NCBI GenBank assembly: GCA_035079385.1
Contig: JAVHKY010000037.1
Coordinates: forward strand, 2,852,001-2,916,000
DNA length: 64,000 nt
Reading direction: 5' to 3'
From: Aspidiotus rigidus
Lineage: Eukaryota; Arthropoda; Insecta; Hemiptera; Diaspididae
Shown: piece after piece, positions 10,291 through 24,300 of the stretch
Numbering within the stretch: the first letter of the stretch is position 1
How the letters are laid out: each line of letters begins with the position of its first letter
Notes under the pieces: generated by a model
What the model was told of the DNA's origin: nothing
What the model saw: only the letters and a program-made list of their open reading frames with translations
Databases searched by the model: none
Translations under genes and position numbers: made by a program

Positions 10291-11924
10291 GTGTGAACAA
10301 CAATGAAAGATATATAATAAGTAGAAATTATTCATATTTCCTACATGCATTAAAGTCTATCATTAAATAAAATCAAAATAAATAGAACTAAGAAACGATA
10401 CGGTAATAGAAAAACAAAAACGAAGAAAACTGGTATTTATGATAACAGGACGCGTATAATTATAACAATATTTTAAATGCTTCGACTAAGAGTTACATAA
10501 AAGAAAAAGAAAAATTGTCTTACGATTAGAAAAAAAGAAAAAAGAAAAAAAAAACATTTTTGAGTCAATAAAGTTTGTACTTTTTCTTTTTTTAACCAAC
10601 GAAGAGTATATTACTAATAAGTAATAATATCACAACACAAAATGAGCTTATAAAGAAGACAAATTAGAAAATACACAAATCTAAAATTAGACTTACCCTT
10701 ATCTTCGTTTTTACGACACAAAAGAAAAAGTGAGTCACATTTCCTAGCGCGATTTATTACCCGTAGAAGAAATAGACACAAAATCGATTTTAAAATGATA
10801 TTAAACATATTTTTATCGTTTTAAAATGTGAACAGTTGTTGCGAACGCAATAGTCTATGAAGAAGGTAATGAATTCTTTAAATTCAGGACCGGGGAGATT
10901 GATAACACCCACACAATAATGCGCGGCACATACATTTTATACTCAGGGTAATTATGATGACTAAATAAGTACGAGATTTAAATTACTTATAAAAAAAAAA
11001 AACACGAAGAATGAATAAAATACAGCTTGAACATACTACTTGAGTTTTCTGTTTGAAAATGTGAATTAAGAATTAGGTTTTGAGATAAAAGAGAATATTT
11101 CGTCCGTTAGTTTTTTCTAGACTTTAATCGTGACAAACGTATAAAAATAGAAATTCAGAGTTTTTAAGGTTAAAAGCTCGCAAATGTAATACGAATTTAT
11201 TGTAGGTAGGTAAGTCATTTGGTTCGTGAATTTAAAACAATGCCCTGCAGTCTTCATCGAAAAGAGAAAAGTAAGAATGCTATTTTTCCTATTTCCGTAA
11301 ATATAGTAAAAATTTGTCTTTTATCAAATTACGATTACTACGTACAATGGTCTTTATTGGTAGTGCTTCTTTTGAAAAATGATCATATAAAATACTAAAA
11401 AATATTCACAAAATCGTATGTAGCGAGAAATTGTAAGGAACTTAGAGAAATGCTCACTTACATAACATCAATTAAAAATAGCGAATTATGTGTAGATTGT
11501 GCTTCGACTTAATATACGTTTTATATCATTAGATGAACAAATTAGGTATGGTAACATGAAATGGCTTATTACGTAACGAATTTCCTTTATTTTTAAGATT
11601 AAAACACTGAGATTCGAAATATCTAACGAAGGAAAAAAAGGGGTACTATCGCGACTCCACTTGTTCCCTACCATTCATTTTATATTAGGTCATTCTTGTT
11701 CATCTGTCAGTATATTATTCAACGGTAGCTGGGGCTGGCAGGATTTCGCGAACAATTTTTTGAAAAGATATTGATAGCCCATAGCTACATTATTCGTGGA
11801 ATGGCTTAAAATGTTTGTACGTCTCAAAAGGTAGTAACTCAAGCGATCCATCATCGAAGCTCAAATATGATGGTGCCGATTACCTTCTGTTTCAAATGTT
11901 AAATTTCACATGAAATTCACCTGG

Positions 11925-12183
11925 TCAAGTGGTTTGATCAGCCGCTGGTTCTGCGGTTTCATTTTCTTCGTCTTTAACCGGAGAAGGAGTGTTATCTTTA
12001 TCATCTTCGTCGGCCATGTCGGTTGAACCAGTACTGTGATTATTGCATCTATACACACTCATTTTGCCACTCGTTATCAAACGTCCAAACCCTTCTTGAT
12101 GAGCGAAAGCGTATCCTGATCGGATGGATCGACGTTTATGACGCGCTGAAGGGGTTCGCATAACGTCTTGGGATTCGCGTTTT
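11925..12183 (-). CDS. ATP8B: ATP8B exon 22 (C-terminal regulatory tail, stop)
   Basis: 259 nt, entered in phase 2 after a TTTCAG acceptor, with a TGA stop at 11925. Encodes a basic stretch (RHKRRSIRS), the conserved [19 protein letters not shown] block and an acidic, low-complexity end ([18 protein letters not shown]). The conserved block confirms that the C-terminus is reached. Confidence 0.92.
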
Positions 12184-15100
12184 CTGAAAGACGATAGAAC
12201 CGTGATGAAATGCAGAATGAAGGACGAGGTCAAGTCGGACTGTTTGCATGTCGAATCAAATTTAATAGAATGAATATTTTTTTTCAATTTTTTCTGTATT
12301 GAGATGGGTATGGTGTGAAAAGCAATTTCAGATGAGGAAAAGTAGTTTTCGGTCCACCTTCAAGGACTTGTAATAATTTCAATCTCCTACACATGAGGGG
12401 GAAACAGAAAAATTCCGACCAAAGCTATACATGTCAAATATGCAGGGTTTCCAAGTGGCCGTATGCCATTTTTGAGTACCAAAAAGCTGCTTGAAAAAAA
12501 AAACTACAAAGGCGTGTACTGTGACTGAAATTAGTATGAAAGATCTTTTAATCAATGGCCTGACAAATTTTTATGAACCTAATTCTACGACTGGTGAAAG
12601 GTGGAATCTATAATTCTAAATTCATATTGAGACATTGTGTGACATCCAACTATCAGCAGTTGACAAAAATACAGAGAGAAAAAAAAGTCTTCGGCCGCTT
12701 TTCACAGTTTGAGAAGTTGGCAACACTGAGAATATTGAGCGAGGTAGCAATTCAAGGAAGTTTCATAGAGAACAACGCACAGGAATCCTGTAACCTTCTC
12801 GTACTTCAGATACCTGGAAGAAAACCTAGTCCTCATAAAATTGTAAAATTTTCAATTACTTCAGTTTTTCCAGTCTCTGTTTCATTCGAACTCTATCTGA
12901 TAACGTGGGACGAATATCGACGAAGTAGAATCGCCATACTAATACTGGTACAATCAACGATATAACCACTAAGGTCGAAGTGAGGTAGAACACTGGTGTG
13001 ATCAGGGCCTGCAAAAAAAAAATTAAAATTAAAATTTAGTAGGTTATCAGACATTTACAAATCCGACTAAAATTTCCTTCTTTTCAGTCATCAGCCAAAA
13101 TTTGAACTCGTTATTGGTTGCTTGTCCGACCATGAAAGACATTACAATTTGAGTTTTTTCCTAAGTATATCGTTTATTCTTTCTTTTCCAACTCGAGAGA
13201 TTGATAATTTCAATCGTAGTGCTCAACAAATTTATTCACCGAAAGCGCTGGTAACAAGATAGGTATTTGAATATTTTATAATATCATTTCTTATAATTTT
13301 CTCAAGTGTCGAAAAGAACATGGGTTAGGTACGTTATGAGAAAGCAAATTTCGGGCAACCACGCAGTATTTTTACAAAAAAACCGTCACCAGACTACGAG
13401 TTCAAATTATTCAGAATGACTGAAGGGATGTTTTTATTTCCGTTCGAACGCCAAAATTTGATATCATCAAACTGAACGACCAAGAATAGTCGTGGTTAAA
13501 GAAAGCAGATTGAATAAAGAAATTCAACTTACATTACTCAAGGCCCCAGCGTATTTACCACCGATGTATTTATTGTATATCCACGTGGTGAAAAAATATA
13601 CCACCAAAGAGCCCCATATGACGATATGATTGAAAACTGTCCAATATGCGGTATCGATCATAACCTATGGAGAAATATGGAAGGTATAAATGCTTAAATA
13701 AATTTCGATTATTCGTAATTTCGAGAAACAAGACAATGATAGAATTTTATGCCGATTTCCCAATCGACGTGTGATTCAAGTGATCAATTCTTTTACAGTA
13801 TTAGGGAATCAGGGTGGCGATGTACGTGATTTGATCGAAATGTAGAGTTTAAAAATTGTTGATATGAAAATATCTATTAGGAAGGTGGGGTAAATTTAAC
13901 TTTAGATTTTTGAGGCGCCAAAATTTTCAGTCCAGCGGTGACGTCATAGGGTAGACGTATCCTTGACGTACTTTAGGGAGTTGAAAAATTTCGAGTTCCG
14001 AAAGGGCCGGTTACAGACGTGAACATACAACGTAGGAGGTACCAAGGGCGATCCTCTGCCACCTCCTCAAACTTGAGGAAAATAACGAATCATGTTGAAT
14101 TCTGATGCAAAGAGTAAATGATTCTCCCTTTCAAAAAAAAAAAAAAAAAAAAAACATTAAATTATGGAAATTAGCTTTTTTTATAAGTAGTAGTGAAGAG
14201 GAATTTAGTACAACGGAGGCCATCCTAGTATACTGTATGTTGGATCTAGTATAATAAAGGCTAAAGATACAGGTCCCAAAGTAGCGAAGGTCCAAATTTT
14301 TCCAGTCCCCATGATGTCATTGGCTCGTGATATCATTTTTGTAACGCAAATTTCAAAACGACCCCCCATCCTTAAGATATGTTCATCTCAAAATTGTCGT
14401 TCAGTCCAATTTTTTTCTCAATTTCCCCCCTACCGTTCCCCCCCAAAAAAATGGTGAAAATGTGAGAAGTTTTCGCTCAAAAAAATCCAACGATTGCAAA
14501 AGTTTGTTTCCTTACTCCCCCCCCGAAAAAGATGCCTGGCCAGCAAAATTTAAAACGGATCAGGATAATTTACCGATATGATATCGAGAGCAGTTACTCA
14601 AAAATAAGTCAATAACGAAGCAATGAAGCGGAAAAATCAAGAGGACGAATTTCGTGGAGCGTAAAATTTCTTATATAAGTAATTTTCTTTCGTGAAAATT
14701 AATTAAGATCAATTTTAAGAAAAGCTTCCACCCACCATGCGTGCCGATCATCAAATATCCAGTTTTTGTCGGACACTAGTATGTAGATTTACTAGGCCAA
14801 GAAATTTCCATATAAACAAATAAATTAGGCTAAGATATCTAAATTGGTGACGTCATGAGAGGAACTTTCAAGTTTCAGCGTAGAGACGTACTTTATCTGC
14901 GAGTTTACGGAGCTACCAAACACACAAGCTCCGTACTTTCATATGGAAAAAAAAACTTGGAAAAATTTAATTCGAATTTGGAGTAACATTAGTCTGACAG
15001 GGAGGAAACTTTCATCTATACATATAAAAGGAGAAAGTGACGTCATCAAGAGGGACGTAGAGATATTTTTACGATCTTAAATTCAGGGCCACAAGCCATA

Positions 15101-18100
15101 AAGACTTCGTTCTTCTACGCAGAAATTTCAAAACATTGGTGAATCATTTTCCAAAATACTAAACAAACTAACACCACTTTAACGTGGAATATGAAAATTG
15201 GCTGGACATGACGTACAGGAGAAAAAAAGTTTAAGGTATCATACCTGAATAGTGACACCTATGACCAGAATGGTTGCTACAATATTGCTTAATATCACGT
15301 AGTCAGAAAGCACCAATCCTTTTGACGATACTCCGTGTTGGAATACGCCTAAATTCAAAATTGGACATTAATAACAGTAACGACTTGAGTAAAATAACTA
15401 AAATTCAGTTCTGTAAAATTGATTCGAGATTCGTGAATTCATTTTAAGTAAGCTTGAAAATGTCTATAATTGTTGAACTACGGTTTGCCGGACGGGACGT
15501 CTTGTGCGAGTGTGAGAGGGGAGACTGCTCACGGGTGGTACAGTGTCCCCTGGCATATACACCCGTAACCGACGACAACGCACGAGAAACGCAGGATGAC
15601 TTTGGCAAACGCTCCTAAAACGGACTTAGGGTAGTAAAAGGTTGTGTTTCTTCAACTTAATAGGTTTGAGAGAGTAGGGACATATATTAGGTATGGATTG
15701 AAATTGAAAATTCGAAAAAATTGAGAAAAATATCATCGTCAGACCTCGATGACGATATGAAGACTATAATTTATCTAAGGTACCTATGAATTTGACGATA
15801 AATTACTCTTGAAGGATATTTTTTACGCTCTTGTTCACTTCTACATTTGCTGACAGATAACTTTCGAAATCGCTAAAGGAGGCCAATAGGGCTGAAAACT
15901 TGACACTACCTTGCTGTTTCATCTTTCTCCTCTCGACATAAAACCAAAAGCAAAAAATTCTTCGTTTATGCACGTCTCAGGAAATTAGGTCGAATTATTA
16001 CTCGATAAAATATAACTAAAAATAAGGACTAATATTACACAAACTGATAATCAGATCAGGAGACGACCAGAAAAGGGGGCAGATTCATAATACATCGATC
16101 CCTATGATTGTCACAAAATTGTAGACAAAGGTTAGGTCACAAATTTTACAGTGGACTGACAGAAAAACTCCTTAACCTCTATTCTGTCAAATTCTCCTTC
16201 TTTCTAGACGTCAGTGGTTTTACTCCCCTCCCTTCTGTTGGATGAAATTTCTTCTCGATCCTCACTAAAATCTCAATAACTTTAACCCCTACAGATGAAC
16301 ATATTCCTTACATCACTACTAAGTATAAACAAATAAATAACAGACTTAATTAGAGAAAATATACTCTAGAAAATTTACAAAACAAAATATACTTCACCGT
16401 AAGGAATTAAGAATAAGATAGCCGAGGCGAAGAGCCCCATTAATGCGGATCTTAAAAATTCTCGTCCATTGAACAGCATATTCTTCAAACCGGGAGTATA
16501 CAATTTAGGATAAATTATACTATTCTTATCGTTCACATCCTGGTCGAGAACACCGATCGCTAATACCGGTAAGGACGTGTAAAATACATTATACACGGAT
16601 ATGTACATAGGATCAAATATAGTCTGCAATCAAGAGGGTATACGAAGGTAAGCGGAATACTGATGATTACAGTCAACAAATCTACGCGCAATATTTCGAT
16701 TTCATCACATAGAAGTAGGTGGTAAGGAAGATTGAAAAATAATTAAATCTTCTATCTCACTCACTTGAGCACTGAAGCCGCAGACAAATGCGAACATAAA
16801 ATGACATAAGGTGAATACGAAATTTTTGTAGAAAAAGTATCTAAGGAATTTCGACATTCGTAGATAGGACCAACGGCCGTGTACCAACAGTAATCTCTGT
16901 AAAAAACGGAACTGAGCAATTGAATAGTCGGACGCTAACGTAGCTTGATTGCCTTCTTCACCAGTGATACCGACACCGATGTGAGCAGCTGTAAGAATTA
17001 AATACAGATTTACTATAAACTCTTTTTCTTCAGTTTTACGCAGAGGGGAGCTAATTCAAGGTTATCATCAAAATAGACTTTAATGAGTTGGGTCTCTCAT
17101 CATCTTTCAAGATTTCACGTCTGTTTCGAAAAGTTTATTTATAGGGTAAATTGTAAATTCTATGATTTCGAAAGTGACTATCCTCTTCCTCATAAGCTTT
17201 CGTTGGCGTTATTTTTCAACAAACCTTTAATCATGGAGACATCGTTCGCACCATCACCGATAGCTAAAGTAATAGCTTTCTGATGAGTTTTTACCATCTC
17301 GATGACCATCGCTTTCTGTAATGGCGTTGCTCGACAACAAATAACTGCGCTACCTATAAAATAAAAATTAAAAATCAATATTTTTTAGGTCCTAACAACA
17401 CAAGCTGTTCTGACTCAGTGACTTGGGAACAAACTCTTCTAGAAAAAAGTCTATTATGTTTCCATCAAGTAGGTCTAACTGAATACAAATAATGTAAAAA
17501 TTATTTAACTGGACGGTATTTTTTTTTTAAACTAGAAATATACTTCTATTTTTTTTTAAATACAAATGAATATAATTTTATTTTCCGACTGCATTTAGAA
17601 GTTATTATCAGGTATTATAATAATTATTTTTTTTTCTTTCAACTTTTTTGAATTTTATTTTTGATATCAATGCAATTTCATGGTACCTATTTTCTACATA
17701 TAGCCCAGTATTATTTTGTAATTCTAACATATATTTCTGAGTGAATCATTAAATTTTACCCTACAATTCTTCCTCATAAGAAATGAGCTATTTCAAAAAA
17801 AAGTACAACGTTGTATTTTTCATCACGCCTCGATCGTTTACAAATTTCCATTAATTAAGAATAGAAAAGGACAAATGTATTACAAATGTTGAAAGTCGAT
17901 TTTAGAAAAGCTCTAATTTATACACTATCTCAGAAATTAGAATTAAATAAACGAACTTACAATTGGAACAAACTTCGACAAACATTTTTTCTAATTCGAT
18001 ATGGAGAGCATGGACTAGCGAATGCCCGTTCACGACCAAAGCAAATTGCGTTTCATCTTCATCAAAATCTACGATTCCCTCTTCAGTTTCGCTAAAATAT

Positions 18101-21100
18101 TCAAAATATCATTCAAAACAATAACGTGGAGGCTGCGCGCCTATTTATTTCGTAGGATAATAAAAAAGGAGACAATTAAATCAATTCGATATAAATACAC
18201 TAGGCCGGTGGTCCGGAAACCACTACTAGTGGGCGAGGGGATCGTAAGTGATCCGCAACATTTTAATGACTACCGGTAAGTCTACAGTACCTATTTTGTG
18301 TCTTAGTTCATCATAAAAATATGAGGACGGGGGGGGGGGGTGTAGTATGCCCACTTTTAATACGGAAGTCCATCAATTCATAAAGGTTGACAACTTCTTC
18401 ACTACGCTATACCTAATAAGAAAAAGGACTATGGTCGATTGTGAAATTTTGGAATTTCCGTTTTTAGAACTTGATTAAGTTCTTCCAATCGAGGCCCCGG
18501 GCGCATTATTCTTCAGCAAGACTAAGATCTGCTTGAATATCTTAAATCAGAGATTCCAAAAATAGAAGTTATTGAGGTTTTTGAGCTGCTGATCAAAATA
18601 TTATTACCAATATTAAAAAAGGGGGACCTTTCGAAAACGGGGGAGTCTTGAAACCATATTTCGTTATTTTTCTAATTTTCAATGGTCACCAGAAATATTT
18701 TAATACCAAGTAGATGTCGTATCTATTAGTATAATGATGGGAGAACAGCGCAGGTAGGAAACAGTTTAAGACAGACGTACTCGACCTACGACCATGGGGC
18801 CAAATTCGGTCCAGAAAGACCCCGTGAAAAAAGCAAACAGACAAGAAAATTTCTTAATCATAAAAAGTTGGAAAATATTGACCCTGCCTCTTTAGGTTGG
18901 GCATGCATGGTCTGAGATTTACAGCGATACGATCAATTAAAATGACGACAAGAAAAACGTTCAGATTATCAACTAATTACCAATCTATCACTGACCTCAC
19001 AGAGAGTACATTAACCGTGTGTATATGATTAGAGTAAGGTCTGTCATTCTCGCTGGGATGCGGACTGCCGTTGATTAAATCTAAGCATTTTCTCAACTGT
19101 TTTTCAACCTGTTCCTGCGTATGTCCATCCACGATTAATAATTCCATATCGTCGTTGATCAGTTGACACGAATACCCAACATTTATAGCTGTTTCTGAAA
19201 TCAAATTGGAGTTCATTCCTATTGTGAATGGTTTACCGAACTAATTTTTAAAAACACAAATTATATATCTAGGTATATGAACGATATCGAATGGAAATGA
19301 AAATATTAAGAGTCTAATGAGTCATTTTATTCCAGAAGAGATACTAAGTGAAATAACTACACCACTCTGAAGAATCTGTACAGATAATTCGCACTTTCAC
19401 TAGTGGATTGTTAAATTTGTACCTTGCTTATCTCCAGTGACCATCCACACGTGAATACCGGCCATTAACAAAGTTGAAATTGTGTACGGTACACCATCTT
19501 GCAATTTGTCTTCGATTGCTGTAACACCTGTATTGAAATAGAAAGTATTAAGTTACCTACTGCTCAAGTTTCAATAAATGGATGTAAAATAAGGGTCTTC
19601 AAGTACCGGTACCTACCTAACAAATCCATATCAGTTTCAATTTCATTGTACACAGCTTCCAGTCTTTCTTCGCGATGTTCTATACTTGAAGCTGCATCGT
19701 GATGTCGTTTTTTCCACGCCCGGAAAAAATGGCTATCTAATTTACGAACTGCTAAGCATAATGTACGCAAACCGTCTCCGGCAAATTGCTGAAACAAGGT
19801 GATAAAGGCGTTTAATGGCTATGATGTAAACACGCGGGTATCCATATAATGACCAACCCATGGTGAAGAAAATCAGCAATGACCAGATGGAAGAAAAGGA
19901 CACGGAAAGCTTGGACGGAGGGTACAAGCTTAGTTGTGAGCAGTGCGAGTGCGAGGGTACCTGCATTGGTGAGACTGGGAGAAAGTTTGAGATCAGGAAA
20001 AAGGAGCACAAAAAGTCAAGGGAGAAAGAAGATGGCAAGTCACTGTTTGGTAAACACTGTAACAAAGAACACTACAATGGACCGGAATGGAGAGGGAATA
20101 TTTGAAGCAGTACATGCAGAGAATTGCACAAAAAGAAGAAAACTCAGGGAACAAGCAAAGAGGAAGAAAGCTAGCTCTTGAACAATTGTAGTTTGATATA
20201 GCGAAAAATTATTCGGCCTGGTGATTGGACGAGAGAAGAAGAAGAGAACCAACCAATAAGTACAGTATTTAGGTCAAAAGAGTGAACTAATCACTAAGCA
20301 GTATTGTTATAACTTTCGACGGTTATAGCCAATAAGAACAAAATGTCATTATCATTGTAAGAATAAGTTTCTAAGAGTGAACCAATCACGACACAGCATT
20401 GTTATAGCCAATAAGATCACAGCGTTTCAGGCCTTCCTCTCCAGTTGCGAGTGCGACTGTGCGACACAACTAATGCTAATGATGGGATGACACCCGAAAG
20501 TACGCTTATAAAAGCAACTAATTAAGTAGGAATTGTACAATTTGAAAAACTTTTTCAACAGAAATGGCGTACCTGAATTCTTTCATTTTATAGTTACCTA
20601 TCTCAAGAGAATCACGAAATAAACAATCGAGTTTATTATACTTACGTTCAGATGTTCCAATGTTTTGAATTTCAAAGTTTCATCTCCTTCTTTTAACCTC
20701 TCGTAGATCACATTATCCGCGCCTTTGCAATAGAGTTTGATTTCATTATGATGCTGTACAACAACCGACATACGTTTGCGAACGTTATTAAAGTCGAGGA
20801 TGCATAGTAACTGATAAACTTCTCGTTGCCCCATAACCTGAAAAAATACTTGAACTTTATTCGCCAGGAAATATCGAACGAGGGATATCTGTTACCAACA
20901 TTCAAATTGTGAAGAAAATTTACTTCAATAGTGATGCTGTTTGGGCTTCGTTGGATGAATACGATACCGAAATTTCGAGCGGCTGAAACTAAAGCTGCTT
21001 CATCTGGAGATTGAGCTTGGTAAATTAGTTTCTCTACATGAAAATTATTAATCATCATCATTATGAATAGGAGTTTTTTGATGCTCTCAGGGTTTACGAC

Positions 21101-21337
21101 TATAAGGTACGAATCGGAACATGACGGAATACCTGATCTTGAATTGGGCATGACTGTATGACACAATGCAAGTAGTCTGAAGAATTCCAACACGTCAGGA
21201 TCTTCTTCATCTCTAGCCGCTTGGATTAATTTGTTATCGTACCAAATAAACGAAGGTTCGTACTCTTTGTTCCATGAAAAATCCAACGGTTCTATCGGTT
21301 CTGGCTCCTACATGAGTTGAAGATGAGATATAGGCTA

Positions 21338-21392
<55 letters not shown>

Positions 21393-24300
21393 TATCCATC
21401 CATTATTCAGTCAAACAGTTAAAACAAGATTAGGTCTATATCGTTGTATTCCAACATTCCATATTCCATAATAATTACCGGTAAACCCATAACCCGTTCT
21501 CATATTATGTCATAAGACAAACAAAAAGTGACTAAAGCTATCATTTTTTTTCTAAGACATGTTAACGTTACATCATTGCTGATGTATCGCGAAAATTTTG
21601 ATTTTTCAGAAAGGAGATAGAACTGCAGGTCTCCTTCGATTAAAATTTGAATAATGCGAGAAAAAGTACATACCGTTTTGTATTCAAAAGGGACACAGTC
21701 CCTAAACAAAATTTACGAAAATGAACGCCTGCAATGATGAGTTTTGATGAATCTTACAGTCGATGTAAGCAAGCCTAAGTATTCTTTATTATGTGAGGAC
21801 AGTTGAAGATACCGAGCTAGCTGAACAAAGTTTCCTCGAGATACTTTGTTAACTACCTTGAGGGTTCCTTAAACTATAAAAGGTAGCCCAAAGGAATCGT
21901 TTGAGAATAAGGCTAGATCCGACATCTGTATGAATGTAAGACATAAGAATATTTGACCTCATCGAACTTGTAGAAAAATTTTCCTTGATAAGGCGTGGTC
22001 GTTATGAAAAGGGTTACTACGAGTAGGATGACGTTATAAGAATCTCAAAAAGACCGATTCGATCAATCATGCAACCTATCCAGCTATGAGACGTCCTCGA
22101 CGATAATACGACTTATAATAGCCTCGGATGTCTTTTGGAATGAATTGATTCTTCCGTTTTACACGTTTGTACGTAAAATTATCTATCGAAACTAGATTTT
22201 TATTAAAATATTATGACAATTTTTTTGAACACAAAAAATTTACCTACACCGATCTACAAAGTTGCCTTAAATTCATATGTTTGTTGCGAATTTATGTCAT
22301 GAATATATAAGTTGGTACACGGAATTCTCTCTTTTTTTCCGTTATTTTTTGTTTATCAATACCTCAGCTTAAAAGCTGTTAATAAGCTGGAATCAAAAAG
22401 TGACTGACAAACTCGAATGAAAAGAAACGAATTTTTGAAACATAGGCTATATTAGGTTGAGGCGTCATTTTTTCAAAGAGCCAACTGAGCTTTCATATCA
22501 TCAACTTTTCGGAAAAGTGTAGGCAAAAGTTTGGTGCCTACGACACAAAATTTGCCTTTCAAATATTTTCCTTTTTCTTTAAATACCATTTCTCTAAGGG
22601 GCAGAAGTCGCTCGACCACGTTTAGTTCGCGCAACATTTTAATTTTATTTAGGGTAATATTAACACCTCGACGATTGCTTCGTTTTTCATGAACAATTAC
22701 AAGACCTGTAGAATCCGATTTCAGAGTACTTTTACAGATTTTTCAAAAGTAAATTGAATAAACAAAAAGTTTCACAAGGATGAATTTCATTAGAAGTAAC
22801 TCGTCACCTAGATGCAAAGAATCGAAGAATCTGAAATTCTTATCATAAGTTTTTATAATCTAATTGCTCGTAATCTATTACAGGAATAAATTACAGCAAT
22901 TTCGAACCACTGAATTTTCTTTTCATAAGGACTCCAAAATTTTGTGATTCTAAATCGAGCAAACGTACGTTAGTCGAAGCATAAAATACGAAGTAAGTAC
23001 AGCGAACAAAAAAGCTTTATTTTAAGCAAAGCACGCATCACTCAAGTAGCTTGTGCGCACGACGAAATACATACAATAAGCTTGAACAGATAAATTCAAC
23101 ATTTTATACATCACATAGAAGCTTTCTATTCAATTTTTCAGAACCAAGGGCGAGTATGCAAGCAACGACTACAATACACATAAAAGCATTCATAATACTT
23201 CGGAGAATGATCGTAAATTACAGACATGTACATTAGCCGAACATCAACATTACATTGCTCCTAATGCCACAAGGTTTTCAGTCTTTCATTTCGAAATTAG
23301 TTTCATTTCTTTTGAATGAAAAATTATACAAAATGCATTTGGAAATGACTAGTAAAATTGCAAAATCATCACTTTAAAACTGACTTTTTGACTTAGAAAA
23401 TAGCTTGATAAACCGAAACAAAGGATTTACGATCAAACTCGAGAATGTTGCGTGAGTTGAATGTAACAACTATGTACGCTCTAACCCACATTAGTACAGC
23501 AGCAGAGTCGATTAAATACAATAATTATTAAAATTACGTTAGGTACGTATATTATTTTTTTAGTGTTATATAATTAAAAAAAAAAAGTGAAAAATACTCT
23601 TACAACAAACAACCTTTGATGACTACATTCAATAGTGAATGCTTGGTTAATTACATTGTGTTGTATCAAACAACATTATTTTGAAAGACAAAGAAAAATA
23701 AATTTTTAAATAACAATAATAAAATATTGAGAGTTTCGTTACCGAGAATGTGACATGCTTTGTTTCGTTCAAACCATATTCATCTTCTGTATCTTGTATT
23801 TTACTGTAACGCACAGACTGGAAAGAAGTTGTTTTGTCGCTTTTTTTCGTTTCCTTACAGGAGGAAGATTGCATACCAATAAATTTGCTAAATGGCTCTG
23901 GTATGGACTTGGCTGACTTCACAAACAATGCAAGAGAACTCGTAACAGTAACAACAAGGAAAATGCATAACGTTAACACTATAATACTGGCGTATGAAAC
24001 AACAATGATGTATAAAAAGATTTCGCTAACAACTCAGAAAGAAGGTTTTTTCAATGATTAATTAGAAAATGGACTTTCATCGATTCTATTTCATACTCCA
24101 GAATATTTTATGAGAATACTTTTAATATGGAATAACACAAAAGAAAATCTATACTATGTACATACACCAATAATAAACTGTGAACAACAAAACAATAAAA
24201 CTAAAAAAAAGTTATCAGAAGAAGAAAAAGAAAAAAAAAAGATAGGGACGGTAGATAACACGATAAGTAATAAGTGAGAAAACGTAAAAATGTAAAAGCG

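Larger units (their letters stand above)
9407..11924. other. Non-coding AT-rich stretch 3' of ATP8B
   Basis: No intact gene seen. It contains a broken hAT transposase C-terminus (10016-10135), a 33-base A run (10254-10286) and many A/T homopolymers. The part next to 11925 should be the ATP8B 3' UTR. Candidate minus-strand AATAAA signals exist (for example near 11351 and 11586), but none can be chosen. Confidence 0.55.

Noticed and set aside
12573..12965. 130-codon plus-strand ORF
   Set aside because: Largely antisense to ATP8B exon 21 and intron. The composition does not look like a protein, and the real gene on the other strand explains it.
15480..15620. GC-richer patch in intron 18, considered as a tRNA or small RNA gene
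   Set aside because: I could not fold a cloverleaf or find A/B box pairs by eye.
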